A stretch of DNA of 64,000 nucleotides. Source: Pararhodobacter aggregans. Lineage in GTDB: Bacteria; Pseudomonadota; Alphaproteobacteria; Rhodobacterales; Rhodobacteraceae. The position numbers and the translations under genes were made by a program. Shown here in pieces: positions 10,333-19,136 of the stretch. The stretch covers positions 62,001 to 126,000 of the forward strand of contig NZ_QDDR01000008.1 in the NCBI RefSeq assembly GCF_003075525.1, read 5' to 3'. How positions within the stretch are numbered: the stretch's first letter is position 1; every line of letters starts with the position of its first letter. Under the pieces are notes generated by a model. It made no database searches. It was not told where the DNA came from and was given only the letters and a program-made list of their open reading frames with translations.

Positions 10333-12747
10333 ATGCCGCCCGCCCTGCCAGATACCGAGCCGGATCTTTTCGCCGACTATGCCCGCCTGCCGGGCGTGGC
10401 CGACGAGGTGTTCGACGGCGACGGCCGGATGCGGCCGGTCTGGCAGCGCTTCGTCCAGCGTTTCGCCCGGCTGACACCGGCCGAAATCGCGGCGCGGTTC
10501 GAGCGCGGCAACCAGTATCTGCGCGACGCGGGCGTCTATTTCCGCCAGTATTCCGGCGACCCGATGGCGGAACGCGACTGGCCGCTCTCGCATCTGCCGG
10601 TGATCCTGCATGACAGCGAATGGGCGCAGATCTGCGCCGGGCTGGCCCAGCGCGCGGATCTGCTGGAGGCGGTGGTGGCCGACCTCTACGGTCCGGGAAA
10701 GCTGGTCAGCGAGGGGCATCTGCCCGCCTCGCTGATCGCCGCCTCGCCGCAATGGCTGCGGCCGATGGTGGGGGTCGAGCCGCCGGGCGGCCATTACCTG
10801 CACCTGCTGGCCTTCGAGATCGGCCGCTCGCCCGACGGCTCCTGGCTGGTGCTGGGCGACCGGATGCAGGCGCCCTCGGGCGCAGGGTTCGCGCTGGAGA
10901 ACCGCATGGCGACCGGGCGGATCTTCCCCGAGCGTTTCCCGCGGGCCTATATCCACCGGCTGGCGGGCTTTTTCGGCGAGTTCAAGGCGGCGATGGCCGG
11001 TCTCGCGCAGGCGGGCGGCGATCCGGCGGCGCGGGCGGCGATCCTGACGCCGGGCCCCTCGAACGACACCTATTACGAACAGACCTATATCGCGCGCTAC
11101 CTCGGCCTGATGCTGCTGGAAGGCGAGGATCTGCTGGTCGAGAATGGCGAGGCCAAGGTCCGCACCATCGAGGGGCCGCAGCCGCTGGGCGTGCTCTGGC
11201 GGCGGATCGACGCGGCCTTTGCCGACCCGCTGGAGCTGAACGCCGACAGCCGGATCGGCACCCCGGGACTGGTCGAGGCGGTGCGGGCGGGCAATCTTGC
11301 GCTGGTCAACGCGCTGGGCTCGGGAGTGCTGGAAATGCGGGCGATGATGGCCTTCCTGCCGCGCATCAGCGAGGTGCTGACCGGCAAGCCGCTGACCCTG
11401 CCCAATATCGCCACCTGGTGGTGCGGCGGCGCGGCCGAACGCGCCTATGTGCGCCAGAATGCGGCGCGCATGCTGATCGGGCCCGCGCTGTCCTCGGACC
11501 TGCCCTTCGACGTGGCGGCGCAGGCCGCCCCCGGCGCCAAGCCCGCCCGCGACCCCCGCGCCTGGATCGAGGCCGAGGGGCCCGCGCTGGTCGGGCAGGA
11601 GGCGGTGGCGCTGTCCACCACCCCCGCCTGGGTCACCGCCCCGGGCGAGACGCTGGCCGAGGGGCGGATCCTGCCGCGCCCCATGACCATCCGGGTCTTC
11701 GCCGCCCGCACGCCGCAGGGCTGGCGCTTCATGAAGGGCGGCTATGCGCGGATCGGGCATTCGGGCGATGCCTCGGCGCTGGCGATGCAGAAGGGCGGCT
11801 CGGTCGCCGATGTCTGGATCGTCTCGGACCGGCCGGTGCCGCAGATCTCCATGTCGCCGCGCGCCGACGAGCCCTTCCGCCGCGCCAGCCCCGGCGTGGT
11901 GCCCGCGCGGGCTGCCGACAACCTCTATTGGCTGGGCCGCTATGTCGAGCGGACCGAGGACGCGATCCGCCTGATCCGCGCCTATCACCTGCGGCTGGCG
12001 GCGACCGACAACCCGGCCGATCCGCTGCTGCGACGGCTCAGGGCCTTTCTCAGCGGTTATGGCATCGACGTCGCCCAGCCGATGCCCGAGGCGCTGCTGC
12101 ACCGGATCGGCGCGGCGCGGCTCTGCGCGGCCAAGGTGCGCGACCGCTTTTCCGTCGATGGCTGGGCGGCGATCACCGACCTCGACCGCACGGCGCGCAG
12201 CACCTTCAGCAAGATCGAGCCCGGCGACGACGCGGCCCGCGCCATGGGTATCCTGGTGCGCAAGATCACCGGCTTTTCGGGGCTGGTGCAGGACAACATG
12301 TACCGCTTCCAGGGCTGGCGCTTCCTGTCGATGGGCCGGGCGCTGGAACGGGCCGATGCGCTGACTGCGCTGCTGCACGGTCTGACCGATGCCGAGGCGC
12401 CCGAGGGGGCGCTGGACCTCGCGGTCGAGGTCGCCGACAGCGTCATCACCCATCGCCGCCGCTATTCGGTCGAGACCTCGCGCAACACGGTCGTGGATCT
12501 GCTGGCGCTCGATGCGGACAACCCGCGCTCGGTCCTGTTCCAGATCCGGGCGCTGCGCGAACAGGCCGCGGCCCTGCCGGGCGCGATGGAGAACGGCCGC
12601 CTCGCGCCGCTCTCGCGCGCCATCGTGCCGATCGACGCGCTCCTCAGCGTCACCGCGCCCGAGAGGATCCGCCCGGCCCATCTGCTCAGGCTCAGGGCGC
12701 AGCTTTCCGGCATTTCCGACCTGATCACCGCCGCCTACCTGCGGTAA
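10333..12747 (+). CDS. Circularly permuted ATP-grasp fused to alpha-E domain
   Basis: 804 residues. Residues ~1-480 match the circularly permuted type 2 ATP-grasp family, with PGPSNDTYYEQTYIARYLG, DLLVENGEAKVRTIEGP and NALGSGVLEMRAMMAF as landmarks. From ~520 an alpha-E domain follows (AADNLYWLGRYVERTEDAIR, then a helical bundle). The two are separate genes in many genomes and fused here. ATP-grasp enzymes join a carboxylate to an amine or thiol with ATP. The alpha-E helical domain has no known activity. Placed between two transglutaminase genes, it probably forms the amide that those enzymes modify or break. Spacing to the next gene is nine bases, which indicates one transcript. Confidence 0.87.
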   Translation: MPPALPDTEPDLFADYARLPGVADEVFDGDGRMRPVWQRFVQRFARLTPAEIAARFERGNQYLRDAGVYFRQYSGDPMAERDWPLSHLPVILHDSEWAQICAGLAQRADLLEAVVADLYGPGKLVSEGHLPASLIAASPQWLRPMVGVEPPGGHYLHLLAFEIGRSPDGSWLVLGDRMQAPSGAGFALENRMATGRIFPERFPRAYIHRLAGFFGEFKAAMAGLAQAGGDPAARAAILTPGPSNDTYYEQTYIARYLGLMLLEGEDLLVENGEAKVRTIEGPQPLGVLWRRIDAAFADPLELNADSRIGTPGLVEAVRAGNLALVNALGSGVLEMRAMMAFLPRISEVLTGKPLTLPNIATWWCGGAAERAYVRQNAARMLIGPALSSDLPFDVAAQAAPGAKPARDPRAWIEAEGPALVGQEAVALSTTPAWVTAPGETLAEGRILPRPMTIRVFAARTPQGWRFMKGGYARIGHSGDASALAMQKGGSVADVWIVSDRPVPQISMSPRADEPFRRASPGVVPARAADNLYWLGRYVERTEDAIRLIRAYHLRLAATDNPADPLLRRLRAFLSGYGIDVAQPMPEALLHRIGAARLCAAKVRDRFSVDGWAAITDLDRTARSTFSKIEPGDDAARAMGILVRKITGFSGLVQDNMYRFQGWRFLSMGRALERADALTALLHGLTDAEAPEGALDLAVEVADSVITHRRRYSVETSRNTVVDLLALDADNPRSVLFQIRALREQAAALPGAMENGRLAPLSRAIVPIDALLSVTAPERIRPAHLLRLRAQLSGISDLITAAYLR

Positions 12748-12756
12748 GGGGCGCGC

Positions 12757-13653
12757 ATGCTCTACGACATCACCCTTGCCATCGATTACGATTACGCGGC
12801 GACCTCGGACCGCTCGCGGACGCTGATGCGCCTTCTGCCCTGCGACCTGCCCGGTGAGCAGCGGGTGATCGCCCGGCGGCTCGGCATTCTGCCGCGCCCC
12901 GATGAACGGCGCGAGGGCGAGGATTTCTTCGGCAATGCGACGACGGCGGCGGTCTGGCACCAGCCGATTTCCAACCTGCGGCTGACCCTGGCGCTGCGGG
13001 TCGAGCGGCTGGCGCGGATCGAGGGGGCGGATCTCTCGCCCTTGCTGGCCGAGCTGCCCGGGGCGGTGGCCGATCTCGCCGACCTCGGCCCCGCCTCGCC
13101 GCATCATTTCACCGGCGCCTCGGCCCGGGTGCCCGCGGTGCCCGCCATCGCCGCCTTCGCCCGCAAGGTGGTGAGCCCCGGCATGACCGCCCGTCAGGCG
13201 ATCGAGGTGCTGGGACGGGCGCTGCACAAGGCGATGCGCTTCGACAGCGCCGCCACCTCGGTCGAGACGGGGCCGGAGGAGGCTTTCGCGCAGAAATCCG
13301 GCGTCTGTCAGGATTTCGCCCATGTGATGATCGCGGGGCTGCGCGCGGTGGGCATCCCGGCGGGCTATGTCTCGGGCTTCCTGCGCACCTTGCCGCCGCC
13401 CGGCCAGCCGCGGCTGGAGGGCGCCGATGCGATGCATGCCTGGGTCCGGGCCTGGGCCGGGCCGGTCATGGGCTGGATCGAGTTCGATCCGACCAACAAC
13501 CAGCACGCGGGCGAGGATTACGTGGTCGTGGCGCGCGGGCGCGATTACGGCGATGTGGCGCCGGTAATGGGCGCGATGCGCACCGCGGGCGGGCAGGAGA
13601 CCCGGCACGCGGTCGACATGATCCCGGTTCTGGAGAAATCGGGCGCGGCCTGA
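12757..13653 (+). CDS. Transglutaminase family protein (small)
   Basis: 298 residues with the N-terminal bacterial transglutaminase-like domain and a complete papain-like triad: Cys184 in KSGVCQDFAH, His227 in AMHAWVRAW and Asp244 in WIEFDPTNN. This COG1305-type family usually works as a protease or amidase/ligase rather than a classical crosslinker. It has no signal peptide. It closes the three-gene cluster, and the next gene is on the other strand, so no Anbu-type proteasome-like peptidase follows, although one often accompanies these genes elsewhere. Substrate unknown. Confidence 0.87.
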   Translation: MLYDITLAIDYDYAATSDRSRTLMRLLPCDLPGEQRVIARRLGILPRPDERREGEDFFGNATTAAVWHQPISNLRLTLALRVERLARIEGADLSPLLAELPGAVADLADLGPASPHHFTGASARVPAVPAIAAFARKVVSPGMTARQAIEVLGRALHKAMRFDSAATSVETGPEEAFAQKSGVCQDFAHVMIAGLRAVGIPAGYVSGFLRTLPPPGQPRLEGADAMHAWVRAWAGPVMGWIEFDPTNNQHAGEDYVVVARGRDYGDVAPVMGAMRTAGGQETRHAVDMIPVLEKSGAA

Positions 13654-13681
13654 GCGGGATTAGCCGGACCCTAAGCCTGCT

Positions 13682-14635
13682 TCAGACCAACGGAAGCCCG
13701 CCGATCCGCCGCAGCCTGCCCGAGCGCACCAGACCGACCCCGTTCTCGATGAAGGCGCGCACCGCGCTGGAGCGGTCGGCGTCCTGCGCCGTCAGGAAAC
13801 CCATGCGCATGGCCCGGATCGGCCCCTCGATCGGCACGGCGCGCACCGGGTTACCATCGGGCGAGATATCGCTCAGCGGCCGGACATTGACGATGGAATA
13901 GCCGAAGTCATTGGCCACCATCGAGCGCATCACCGCCATGTCGCGGGTTCGTTCGGCGATCAGCGGCCGGGCATGGATCGCCTCGAAGAAGGACAGGAAA
14001 TAATCGGCGCTGAGCGGCAGATCCAGCAGCACCATCGGGTGATCCTTCAACTGGTCGATGCTGACGCTCTCGCAATCGGCCAGCGGATGGCCCGCGCCCA
14101 TCAGCGCGATGGGCGGCAGATGCAGGAGGGGGGTGAATTGCAGATCGGCGGGCAGGTCCAGATCATAGGTCAGCGCCACGTCGATCTCGGACCGCCGCAG
14201 CGCGCTGAAGAGTTCGACCTGGTTCAGCTCCTGCTGACGGACGCGGACCTCGGGGAAACGCTCTTCGAAGCCGCGGCGCATGGCGGGCAGGACCAGTTGC
14301 GCGAAGGTCAGCAGGCAGCCCACGGACAGGGGCCCCCGCACCTTGCCCGAGATGTCGCCGGCGATGTCGCGCAGCGCCCCGGCCTCGCGCAACACGACCC
14401 GGGCCTGTTCCAGCATCTCGCGCCCGGCCTGGGTCAGCGAGAGGCCCTGCGCGTGCTGGCGCACGAAAAGCGGCAGGCCGAATTCCTGCTCCAGCTGGGC
14501 AATCGCGGTCGAGATCGAGGGCGAAGAGACATTGATCCGCTGCGCCGCCCGGGCGATGCTGCCCGCCTCGCCCACGGCCACGAAATACTCAAGCTGGCGC
14601 AGCGTGTAGCGCAGGGGCGGCGCGCCCCGGCTCAT
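13682..14635 (-). CDS. LysR-family transcriptional regulator
   Basis: 317 residues from ATG-14635. The N-terminal winged helix reads LRQLEYFVAVGEAGSIARAA with INVSSPSISTAIAQLEQEFG as recognition helix, followed by a periplasmic-binding-type effector domain. It starts by an ATGA overlap with the DUF1028 stop and is therefore the third gene of a RidA-DUF1028-LysR unit. A LysR-like dyad lies between that unit and the divergent flavin oxidoreductase, so it probably controls both. The inducer cannot be read. Confidence 0.9.
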   Translation of the reverse strand: MSRGAPPLRYTLRQLEYFVAVGEAGSIARAAQRINVSSPSISTAIAQLEQEFGLPLFVRQHAQGLSLTQAGREMLEQARVVLREAGALRDIAGDISGKVRGPLSVGCLLTFAQLVLPAMRRGFEERFPEVRVRQQELNQVELFSALRRSEIDVALTYDLDLPADLQFTPLLHLPPIALMGAGHPLADCESVSIDQLKDHPMVLLDLPLSADYFLSFFEAIHARPLIAERTRDMAVMRSMVANDFGYSIVNVRPLSDISPDGNPVRAVPIEGPIRAMRMGFLTAQDADRSSAVRAFIENGVGLVRSGRLRRIGGLPLV

Positions 14636-15306
14636 GCGTCCCCCGGGACGCCGTAGGAGGGGGCGGCGCGGGGATCGAGCGCCCGCTGCACATAGGCCGC
14701 CATCTGCGGGGCGTAGATTTCCCAAGCCTTTGCAACGGCCTCGATGGGGCAATCCTCGGTCCAGTCGCAGCGCAGATCGGCGACCGGCCAGGGCATCCGG
14801 TCGACCATCAGCAGGCCCGCGGAATGCACCGGCCCCGCCTCGCCCCCCGCGGCCAGCCCCGCCCGCAGCGCCGCGATCAGCCGGTCGCCCAAGGGGCCGT
14901 CGCTGCCTTCGAACCCCGCAACCATCGCCGCGGGCACGCCGTCATTGGCCAGCAGATTGCCGCCCGAGGCGCAATCGACCCCCTGCGCCGAGGTCCAGAT
15001 CCCCAGCGCGCGGGCCCCCGAATGCACCGCCGTCCCGCCCTGCGCATCGACCGCCAGGATCTGCCGGTAGTCGATGAAGGGCGCGCGGTGGGTGACCTCG
15101 GCCACCGCCTCGGCCGCAGACATGCCGCCCGCCATCAGGTCCAGCACCTGCGGCCCCAGCGCCGGGTCCGTCACGTTCTGCGAGGCGACGGCGCCGACGC
15201 CCGCGCGGGCATGGGCGCAGCGCGCGGCAACCGCGGGGGAGGAGGACGAGATCACCATCCCGAACATCCCCGTTTCAGCGCAGCGGGCCACCAGCGAGAA
15301 GGTCAT
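14632..15306 (-). CDS. DUF1028 protein (Ntn-hydrolase-like)
   Basis: 224 residues beginning MTFSLVARCAETGMFGM, with SSSPAVAARCAHARAGVGAVASQN and the GGNLLA segment typical of DUF1028. The family is predicted to resemble N-terminal nucleophile hydrolases, but I know of no proven reaction. DUF1028 genes often sit beside RidA-type genes in amino-acid or imine catabolic clusters, as here, with a four-base gap to the RidA stop. It may hydrolyse an amide made or released by the neighbouring oxidoreductase pathway; that is inference. Confidence 0.82.
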   Translation of the reverse strand: MTFSLVARCAETGMFGMVISSSSPAVAARCAHARAGVGAVASQNVTDPALGPQVLDLMAGGMSAAEAVAEVTHRAPFIDYRQILAVDAQGGTAVHSGARALGIWTSAQGVDCASGGNLLANDGVPAAMVAGFEGSDGPLGDRLIAALRAGLAAGGEAGPVHSAGLLMVDRMPWPVADLRCDWTEDCPIEAVAKAWEIYAPQMAAYVQRALDPRAAPSYGVPGDA

Positions 15307-15310
15307 CGCC

Positions 15311-15727
15311 TCAATCCGGGATCACGGCGGTGGCGTCGATCTCGACCAGCCATTCGGGCCGGGCCAGCGCGGTGACCACCAGCCCGGTCGAGACGGGGAA
15401 GACGCCTTTGATGTACTCGCCCATGGTGCGGTAGACGGCCTCGCGGTGGCGGACATCGGTGATATAGACCACCACCTTGACCAGATGCTCCATGCTGCCG
15501 CCCGCCTCTTCGATCAACTGGCGGATGTTCTGCATCACCTTGTGGGTCTGCTCGACCGGGTCGTGGCTGTCGATGCTTTTCGCGTCGTCCAGGTTCTGCG
15601 GGCATTGGCCGCGCATCCAGATTGTGCTGCCGCCCCGGGTCACCACCGCCTGGCACAGGTCGTTGTCGAGCCTCTGTTCGGGATAGGTGTCGCGGGTGTT
15701 GAAGGGGCGAAGGCGCCTATGGGCCAT
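15311..15727 (-). CDS. RidA-family protein lacking the usual catalytic arginine
   Basis: 138 residues from ATG-15727, with AAGGAG seven bases upstream. The C-terminal pattern LVEIDATAVI and the trimer-type core identify the YjgF/YER057c/UK114 fold. RidA proper deaminates reactive enamine/imine intermediates using an Arg two strands before the last (PARS in E. coli); aligning back from EIDATAV puts Thr114 (in FPVSTGLVV) there. It may thus belong to an Arg-less Rid subfamily with another role. It is the first gene of the unit transcribed away from the flavin oxidoreductase. Confidence 0.85.
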   Translation of the reverse strand: MAHRRLRPFNTRDTYPEQRLDNDLCQAVVTRGGSTIWMRGQCPQNLDDAKSIDSHDPVEQTHKVMQNIRQLIEEAGGSMEHLVKVVVYITDVRHREAVYRTMGEYIKGVFPVSTGLVVTALARPEWLVEIDATAVIPD

Positions 15728-15813
15728 GGCGGGCTCCTTGAAGGGTTTTCGGCAGAATGATCGCGCGGGCGCGGGGCGAACACAACGATGTTGCTTAGCA
15801 TTGCTGAGGATCC

Positions 15814-15831
15814 GCCTAACAAGGCTTAGGC
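15814..15831. promoter_or_regulatory. LysR-type dyad in divergent promoter region
   Basis: GCCTAA (15814-15819) and TTAGGC (15826-15831) are exact complements six bases apart, in the 192-base gap between the RidA and oxidoreductase genes. Related half-sites (GCTTAGCA, TTGCTGAG) lie just upstream. Dyads of this spacing suit a LysR-type regulator, and one is encoded at the end of the RidA unit. Confidence 0.5.
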
Positions 15832-15919
15832 TTTGCCCAAGCAAGGCTTCGCCAATGCCGTGTTTCGGGGCAGGGGCAGGGCGCCTAGGCTGGGGGGATC
15901 AGGCGCGCGAGGGAATGTC

Positions 15920-17179
15920 ATGGAAAAGGTCGATACAATCGTCGTGGGTGGCGGGCAGGCGGGCATCGCCATGAGCGAGCATCTGCGCGATCAGGGCGTC
16001 GGTCATCTGGTGCTGGAGCGCGGCCGCATCGCCGAGCGCTGGCGCACCGGACGCTGGGATTCGCTGGTCGCCAATGGTCCCGCCTGGCACGACCGCTTCC
16101 CGCACCGGACTTTCGCGGGCGATGGCGAGGCCTTCCCCGACAAGGAATCCGTGGCGCAATATTTCGCCGATTATGCCGCCCAGATCGCCGCCCCGGTGCG
16201 CGAGGGCGTGACCGTGACCCGCGCCACGCGGATCGAGGGGACACGGCGCTTCCGGGTCGAGACCTCGGCCGGGGTGTTCGATGCCCGCAACATCGTCGCG
16301 GCCACCGGCCCCTTCCAGCGGCCGCTGATTCCGCCCCTGGTGCCGCAGGATGCCGGGTTTTCCCAGCTTCATTCCGCGGATTACCGCAATCCGGGGCAGC
16401 TGGCGCCGGGGGCGGTGCTGGTGGTGGGGGGCGGATCCTCGGGCGTGCAGATCGCGGACGAGTTGATGCAGGCCGGGCGCCGGGTGTTCCTGTCCGTGGG
16501 CCCGCACGGGCGGCCGCCCCGGGCCTATCGCGGGCGGGATTACTGCTGGTGGCTGGGCGTCCTGGGCAAGTGGGACATCGACACGCCCGCGCCGGGGACC
16601 GAGCATGTGACCATCGCGGTCAGTGGCGCGCAGGGCGGCAAGACCATCGAATTCCGGGCGCTGGCGCATCAGGGCATGACGTTGCTGGGCCGGGCCGAGG
16701 GGTTCGAGGGGGGCGTGATGCGCTTCGCGCCGGACCTGCGCGAGAATATCCGCAAGGGCGACGAGAATTACCTCTCGGTCCTGGACGAGGCCGATGCCTG
16801 GGCTCTGCGCCACGGCCTTGCGCTGCCCGAGGAGCCCCAGGCGCGGGTGCTGCCGCCCGATCCGGCCTGCGTGAGCGATCCGATCCTGTCGCTGGATCTG
16901 GCGGCCGAGGGGATCACCACGATCCTCTGGGCCACGGGATATGGCTACGATTTCAGCTGGTTGCAGGTCGATACTTTCGACGCGGAGGGGCGCCCGCTGC
17001 ATGCGCGGGGCGTCTCGCGCGTGCCGGGGGTCTATTTCGTGGGCCTGCCCTGGCAGACCCGGCGCGGCTCGGCCTTTATCTGGGGCGTCTGGCACGACGC
17101 GCGCTTCATCGCCGACCAGATCGGGATTCAGCGGGCCTACAGCGTCTATGACGAGGGGATGCGGGCGGCGGGGCGGTAG
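15920..17179 (+). CDS. FAD-dependent NAD(P)-binding oxidoreductase (flavin monooxygenase-like)
   Basis: 419 residues from ATG-15920, with GAGGGA upstream. It has two Rossmann motifs: GGGQAGIAMSEHLRDQG at the N-terminus for FAD and VVGGGSSGVQIADEL near residue 170 for NAD(P)H. A final LWATGYGYDFSW is typical of CzcO/YhiN-like flavoprotein monooxygenases. It would oxidise an amine, sulfur or ketone substrate with O2 and NAD(P)H in the cytoplasm; the substrate is not readable. Divergence from RidA and DUF1028 suggests a catabolic step giving an imine or amide. The start follows the divergent promoter region with the dyad. Confidence 0.88.
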   Translation: MEKVDTIVVGGGQAGIAMSEHLRDQGVGHLVLERGRIAERWRTGRWDSLVANGPAWHDRFPHRTFAGDGEAFPDKESVAQYFADYAAQIAAPVREGVTVTRATRIEGTRRFRVETSAGVFDARNIVAATGPFQRPLIPPLVPQDAGFSQLHSADYRNPGQLAPGAVLVVGGGSSGVQIADELMQAGRRVFLSVGPHGRPPRAYRGRDYCWWLGVLGKWDIDTPAPGTEHVTIAVSGAQGGKTIEFRALAHQGMTLLGRAEGFEGGVMRFAPDLRENIRKGDENYLSVLDEADAWALRHGLALPEEPQARVLPPDPACVSDPILSLDLAAEGITTILWATGYGYDFSWLQVDTFDAEGRPLHARGVSRVPGVYFVGLPWQTRRGSAFIWGVWHDARFIADQIGIQRAYSVYDEGMRAAGR

Positions 17180-17194
17180 CCTCCTGCCCGGCGG

Positions 17195-17226
17195 CCCGGG
17201 GGGCAGCGCCCGCGCCGCCCCCCGGG
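17195..17226. terminator. GC-rich hairpin between convergent genes
   Basis: CCCGGGGGGC (17195-17204) pairs exactly with GCCCCCCGGG (17217-17226) around a 12-base loop, 16 bases after the oxidoreductase stop. There is no T-tract, so factor-dependent or bidirectional stopping is more likely than a classical intrinsic terminator. Confidence 0.5.
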
Positions 17227-17269
17227 GCGTGGCCCTTGGCGCGAGACATATCGGGCGAGGAGGGGGAAA

Positions 17270-17289
17270 GGTGCGTGCGAGCACGCACC
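17270..17289. repeat. Perfect REP-like palindrome
   Basis: GGTGCGTGC (17270-17278) and GCACGCACC (17281-17289) pair exactly around GA, followed by CTACGGGC. It is intergenic between convergent genes. I recall similar GGTGCGTGC..GCACGCACC elements as dispersed repeats in Rhodobacterales genomes, but only one copy is noticed here. Confidence 0.55.
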
Positions 17290-17313
17290 CTACGGGCGCC
17301 AGTCGGGCGGCGG

Positions 17314-18117
17314 CTACCGCCCCGCGACCCGCCCCACATCCGGCGGCATCGCCGCCAGCAGCGACCGGGTGTAATCGCTCTCGGGCGCGTCGAACAGGCG
17401 CTGGGTCTCGCCCTGTTCCTTGATCTCGCCGCGATAGATCAGCGCCACCCGGTCGCAGATATACCGGATCACCCCCAGATCGTGGCTGATGAAGAAATAG
17501 GTCAGCCCCAGCCGCTGTTGCAGCTCGATCAGCAGGTTCAGGACCTGCGCCTGCACCGAGACGTCCAGCGCCGAGGTCGGCTCGTCCAGCAGGACCAGCG
17601 ACGGCCCCGGCGCCAGCGCCCGGGCGATGCAGATCCGCTGCCGCTGCCCGCCCGAGAATTCATGCGGATGGCGGTAGAGGTGCTGCGGACCCAGCCCCAC
17701 CAGCTCCAGCAATTCCGCCGCCCGGTCGGTGCGCTGCTGCCGGTTCAGCCCCAGCGTGGCGCGGTGGATGAGCATCGGCTCGGTCACGATGTCATGCACC
17801 GACATGCGGGGATTGAGCGAGGCATAGGGGTCCTGAAACACGATCTGCACCTTGGCCCGGAGCGCGCGCAGCGCGGCAGGGCTGAGGCGGGCCATATCCT
17901 CGCCCTCGAACAGGATCCGGCCCGAGGTCGGCGTATCCAGCCTGAGGATCTGCCGGGTCAGCGTCGTCTTGCCCGAACCGCTTTCGCCCACCAGCCCGAA
18001 GCTTTCGCCCTTCCTGACCGACAGGCTCACCTCGTGCAGCGCCCGGACGCCGGGGGTGGAGCCGAACATGCCCTTGCGGGCCGCGAAAACGCGCGAGACA
18101 TTCTCGATCTCAAGCAT
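17314..18117 (-). CDS. Oligopeptide/dipeptide-type ABC ATPase (DppF/OppF-like)
   Basis: 267 residues from ATG-18117. Walker A GESGSGKTT, signature EFSGGQRQR and Walker B LVLLDEPTSALD are all present. This is the second ATPase of a peptide-type importer and its start overlaps the end of the upstream DppD-like gene by eight bases. It energises uptake of the substrate caught by the binding protein encoded four genes upstream. The C-terminal extension typical of OppF/DppF is present but short. It is the last gene of the transporter operon. Confidence 0.92.
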   Translation of the reverse strand: MLEIENVSRVFAARKGMFGSTPGVRALHEVSLSVRKGESFGLVGESGSGKTTLTRQILRLDTPTSGRILFEGEDMARLSPAALRALRAKVQIVFQDPYASLNPRMSVHDIVTEPMLIHRATLGLNRQQRTDRAAELLELVGLGPQHLYRHPHEFSGGQRQRICIARALAPGPSLVLLDEPTSALDVSVQAQVLNLLIELQQRLGLTYFFISHDLGVIRYICDRVALIYRGEIKEQGETQRLFDAPESDYTRSLLAAMPPDVGRVAGR

Positions 18118-19135
18118 GCTGCACCTCCTCAACCACCGGGCAGGCCACGGCATGGCCCGGGGCGCGGGTATGGACCGGCGGCGGCCCCTCCAGACAGGAC
18201 GGCCGGGCCAGCGCGCAACGGGGCGCGAAACGGCAGCCGGGGGGCGGGTGGATCAGGTTCGGCACCGCGCCCGCCAGCCCCTGCAATTGCCCGCGCTTGA
18301 CGCTGCGGTCGGGGATCGCGCGCAGCAGGGCCTGCGTGTAGGGATGGGCGGGATCGGCCAGAACCGCCTCGATCGGGCCCTTTTCCACGATGGTTCCGGC
18401 GTACATCACCGCTACATGGGTGCAGGTCTGCGCCACCACGCCGAGGTTGTGCGTGATGAGAACGACGCCCATGTCATGCGTCGCCACCATCTGCTTCAAG
18501 AGCGTCAGGATCTGCGCCTGAACCGAGACATCCAGCGCCGTCGTCGGCTCGTCGGCGATCAACAGGCCCGGGCGGCCGATCAGCGCCATGGCGATCAGCA
18601 CCCGTTGCCGCATCCCGCCGGAAAACTGGTGCGGGTAATCGTCCAGCCGCGATTCCGCCGCCGGGATGCCGACCTCGGTCAGCATGGCGATGGCGAGCTT
18701 GCGGGCGGCGGCCTTGCGCGCCCGCCGTCCGGCGCCGGGCTCCAGCCCCAGAATGGCGGGATCGTGCTTTGCGGCGGCGAGTGCCACGTCAATGAGTTGG
18801 GTGCCGATGCGGAAGGCGGGGTTCAGGTTGGTGGTCGGGTCCTGAAAGATCATGCCGACCCGCCGCCCGCGCAGCGCCCGCATCTGCGGCTCGCTCAGCC
18901 CCAGCACATCGGTTCCGTCCATCAGGATCTGGCCGCCGGTGTATTCGGCGGGGGGCGTGCGGACCAGGCGGGACACCGACAGCCCGGTCAAGGACTTGCC
19001 GCAGCCGGTCTCGCCCACCAGTCCCCAGATCTGACGCTTTTCGACGCTGAGGCTGACGCCCGACAGCACCTTGGCGGCGCCCTCGAAGGAATGCATCGAC
19101 AGATGCAGGTCGCGGATGTCGAGAAGGGCGGTCAT
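18110..19135 (-). CDS. Oligopeptide/dipeptide-type ABC ATPase (DppD/OppD-like)
   Basis: 341 residues from ATG-19135. Walker [10 protein letters not shown], signature QFSGGMRQR and Walker [13 protein letters not shown] are present. The C-terminal oligopeptide-ABC tail with a four-cysteine-like cluster ([14 protein letters not shown]) is characteristic of OppD/DppD. It follows the permease DppC-like gene with no gap (the permease stop at 19137 is one base beyond). Together with the DppF-like ATPase it forms the nucleotide-binding pair. Confidence 0.93.
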   Translation of the reverse strand: MTALLDIRDLHLSMHSFEGAAKVLSGVSLSVEKRQIWGLVGETGCGKSLTGLSVSRLVRTPPAEYTGGQILMDGTDVLGLSEPQMRALRGRRVGMIFQDPTTNLNPAFRIGTQLIDVALAAAKHDPAILGLEPGAGRRARKAAARKLAIAMLTEVGIPAAESRLDDYPHQFSGGMRQRVLIAMALIGRPGLLIADEPTTALDVSVQAQILTLLKQMVATHDMGVVLITHNLGVVAQTCTHVAVMYAGTIVEKGPIEAVLADPAHPYTQALLRAIPDRSVKRGQLQGLAGAVPNLIHPPPGCRFAPRCALARPSCLEGPPPVHTRAPGHAVACPVVEEVQHA

Positions 19136-19136
19136 C

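Noticed and set aside
6672-13608. Two very long antisense frames (~1220 and ~1145 residues) over the transglutaminase cluster
   Set aside because: They are shadows of genes with clear catalytic motifs on the plus strand; high GC keeps reverse frames open.
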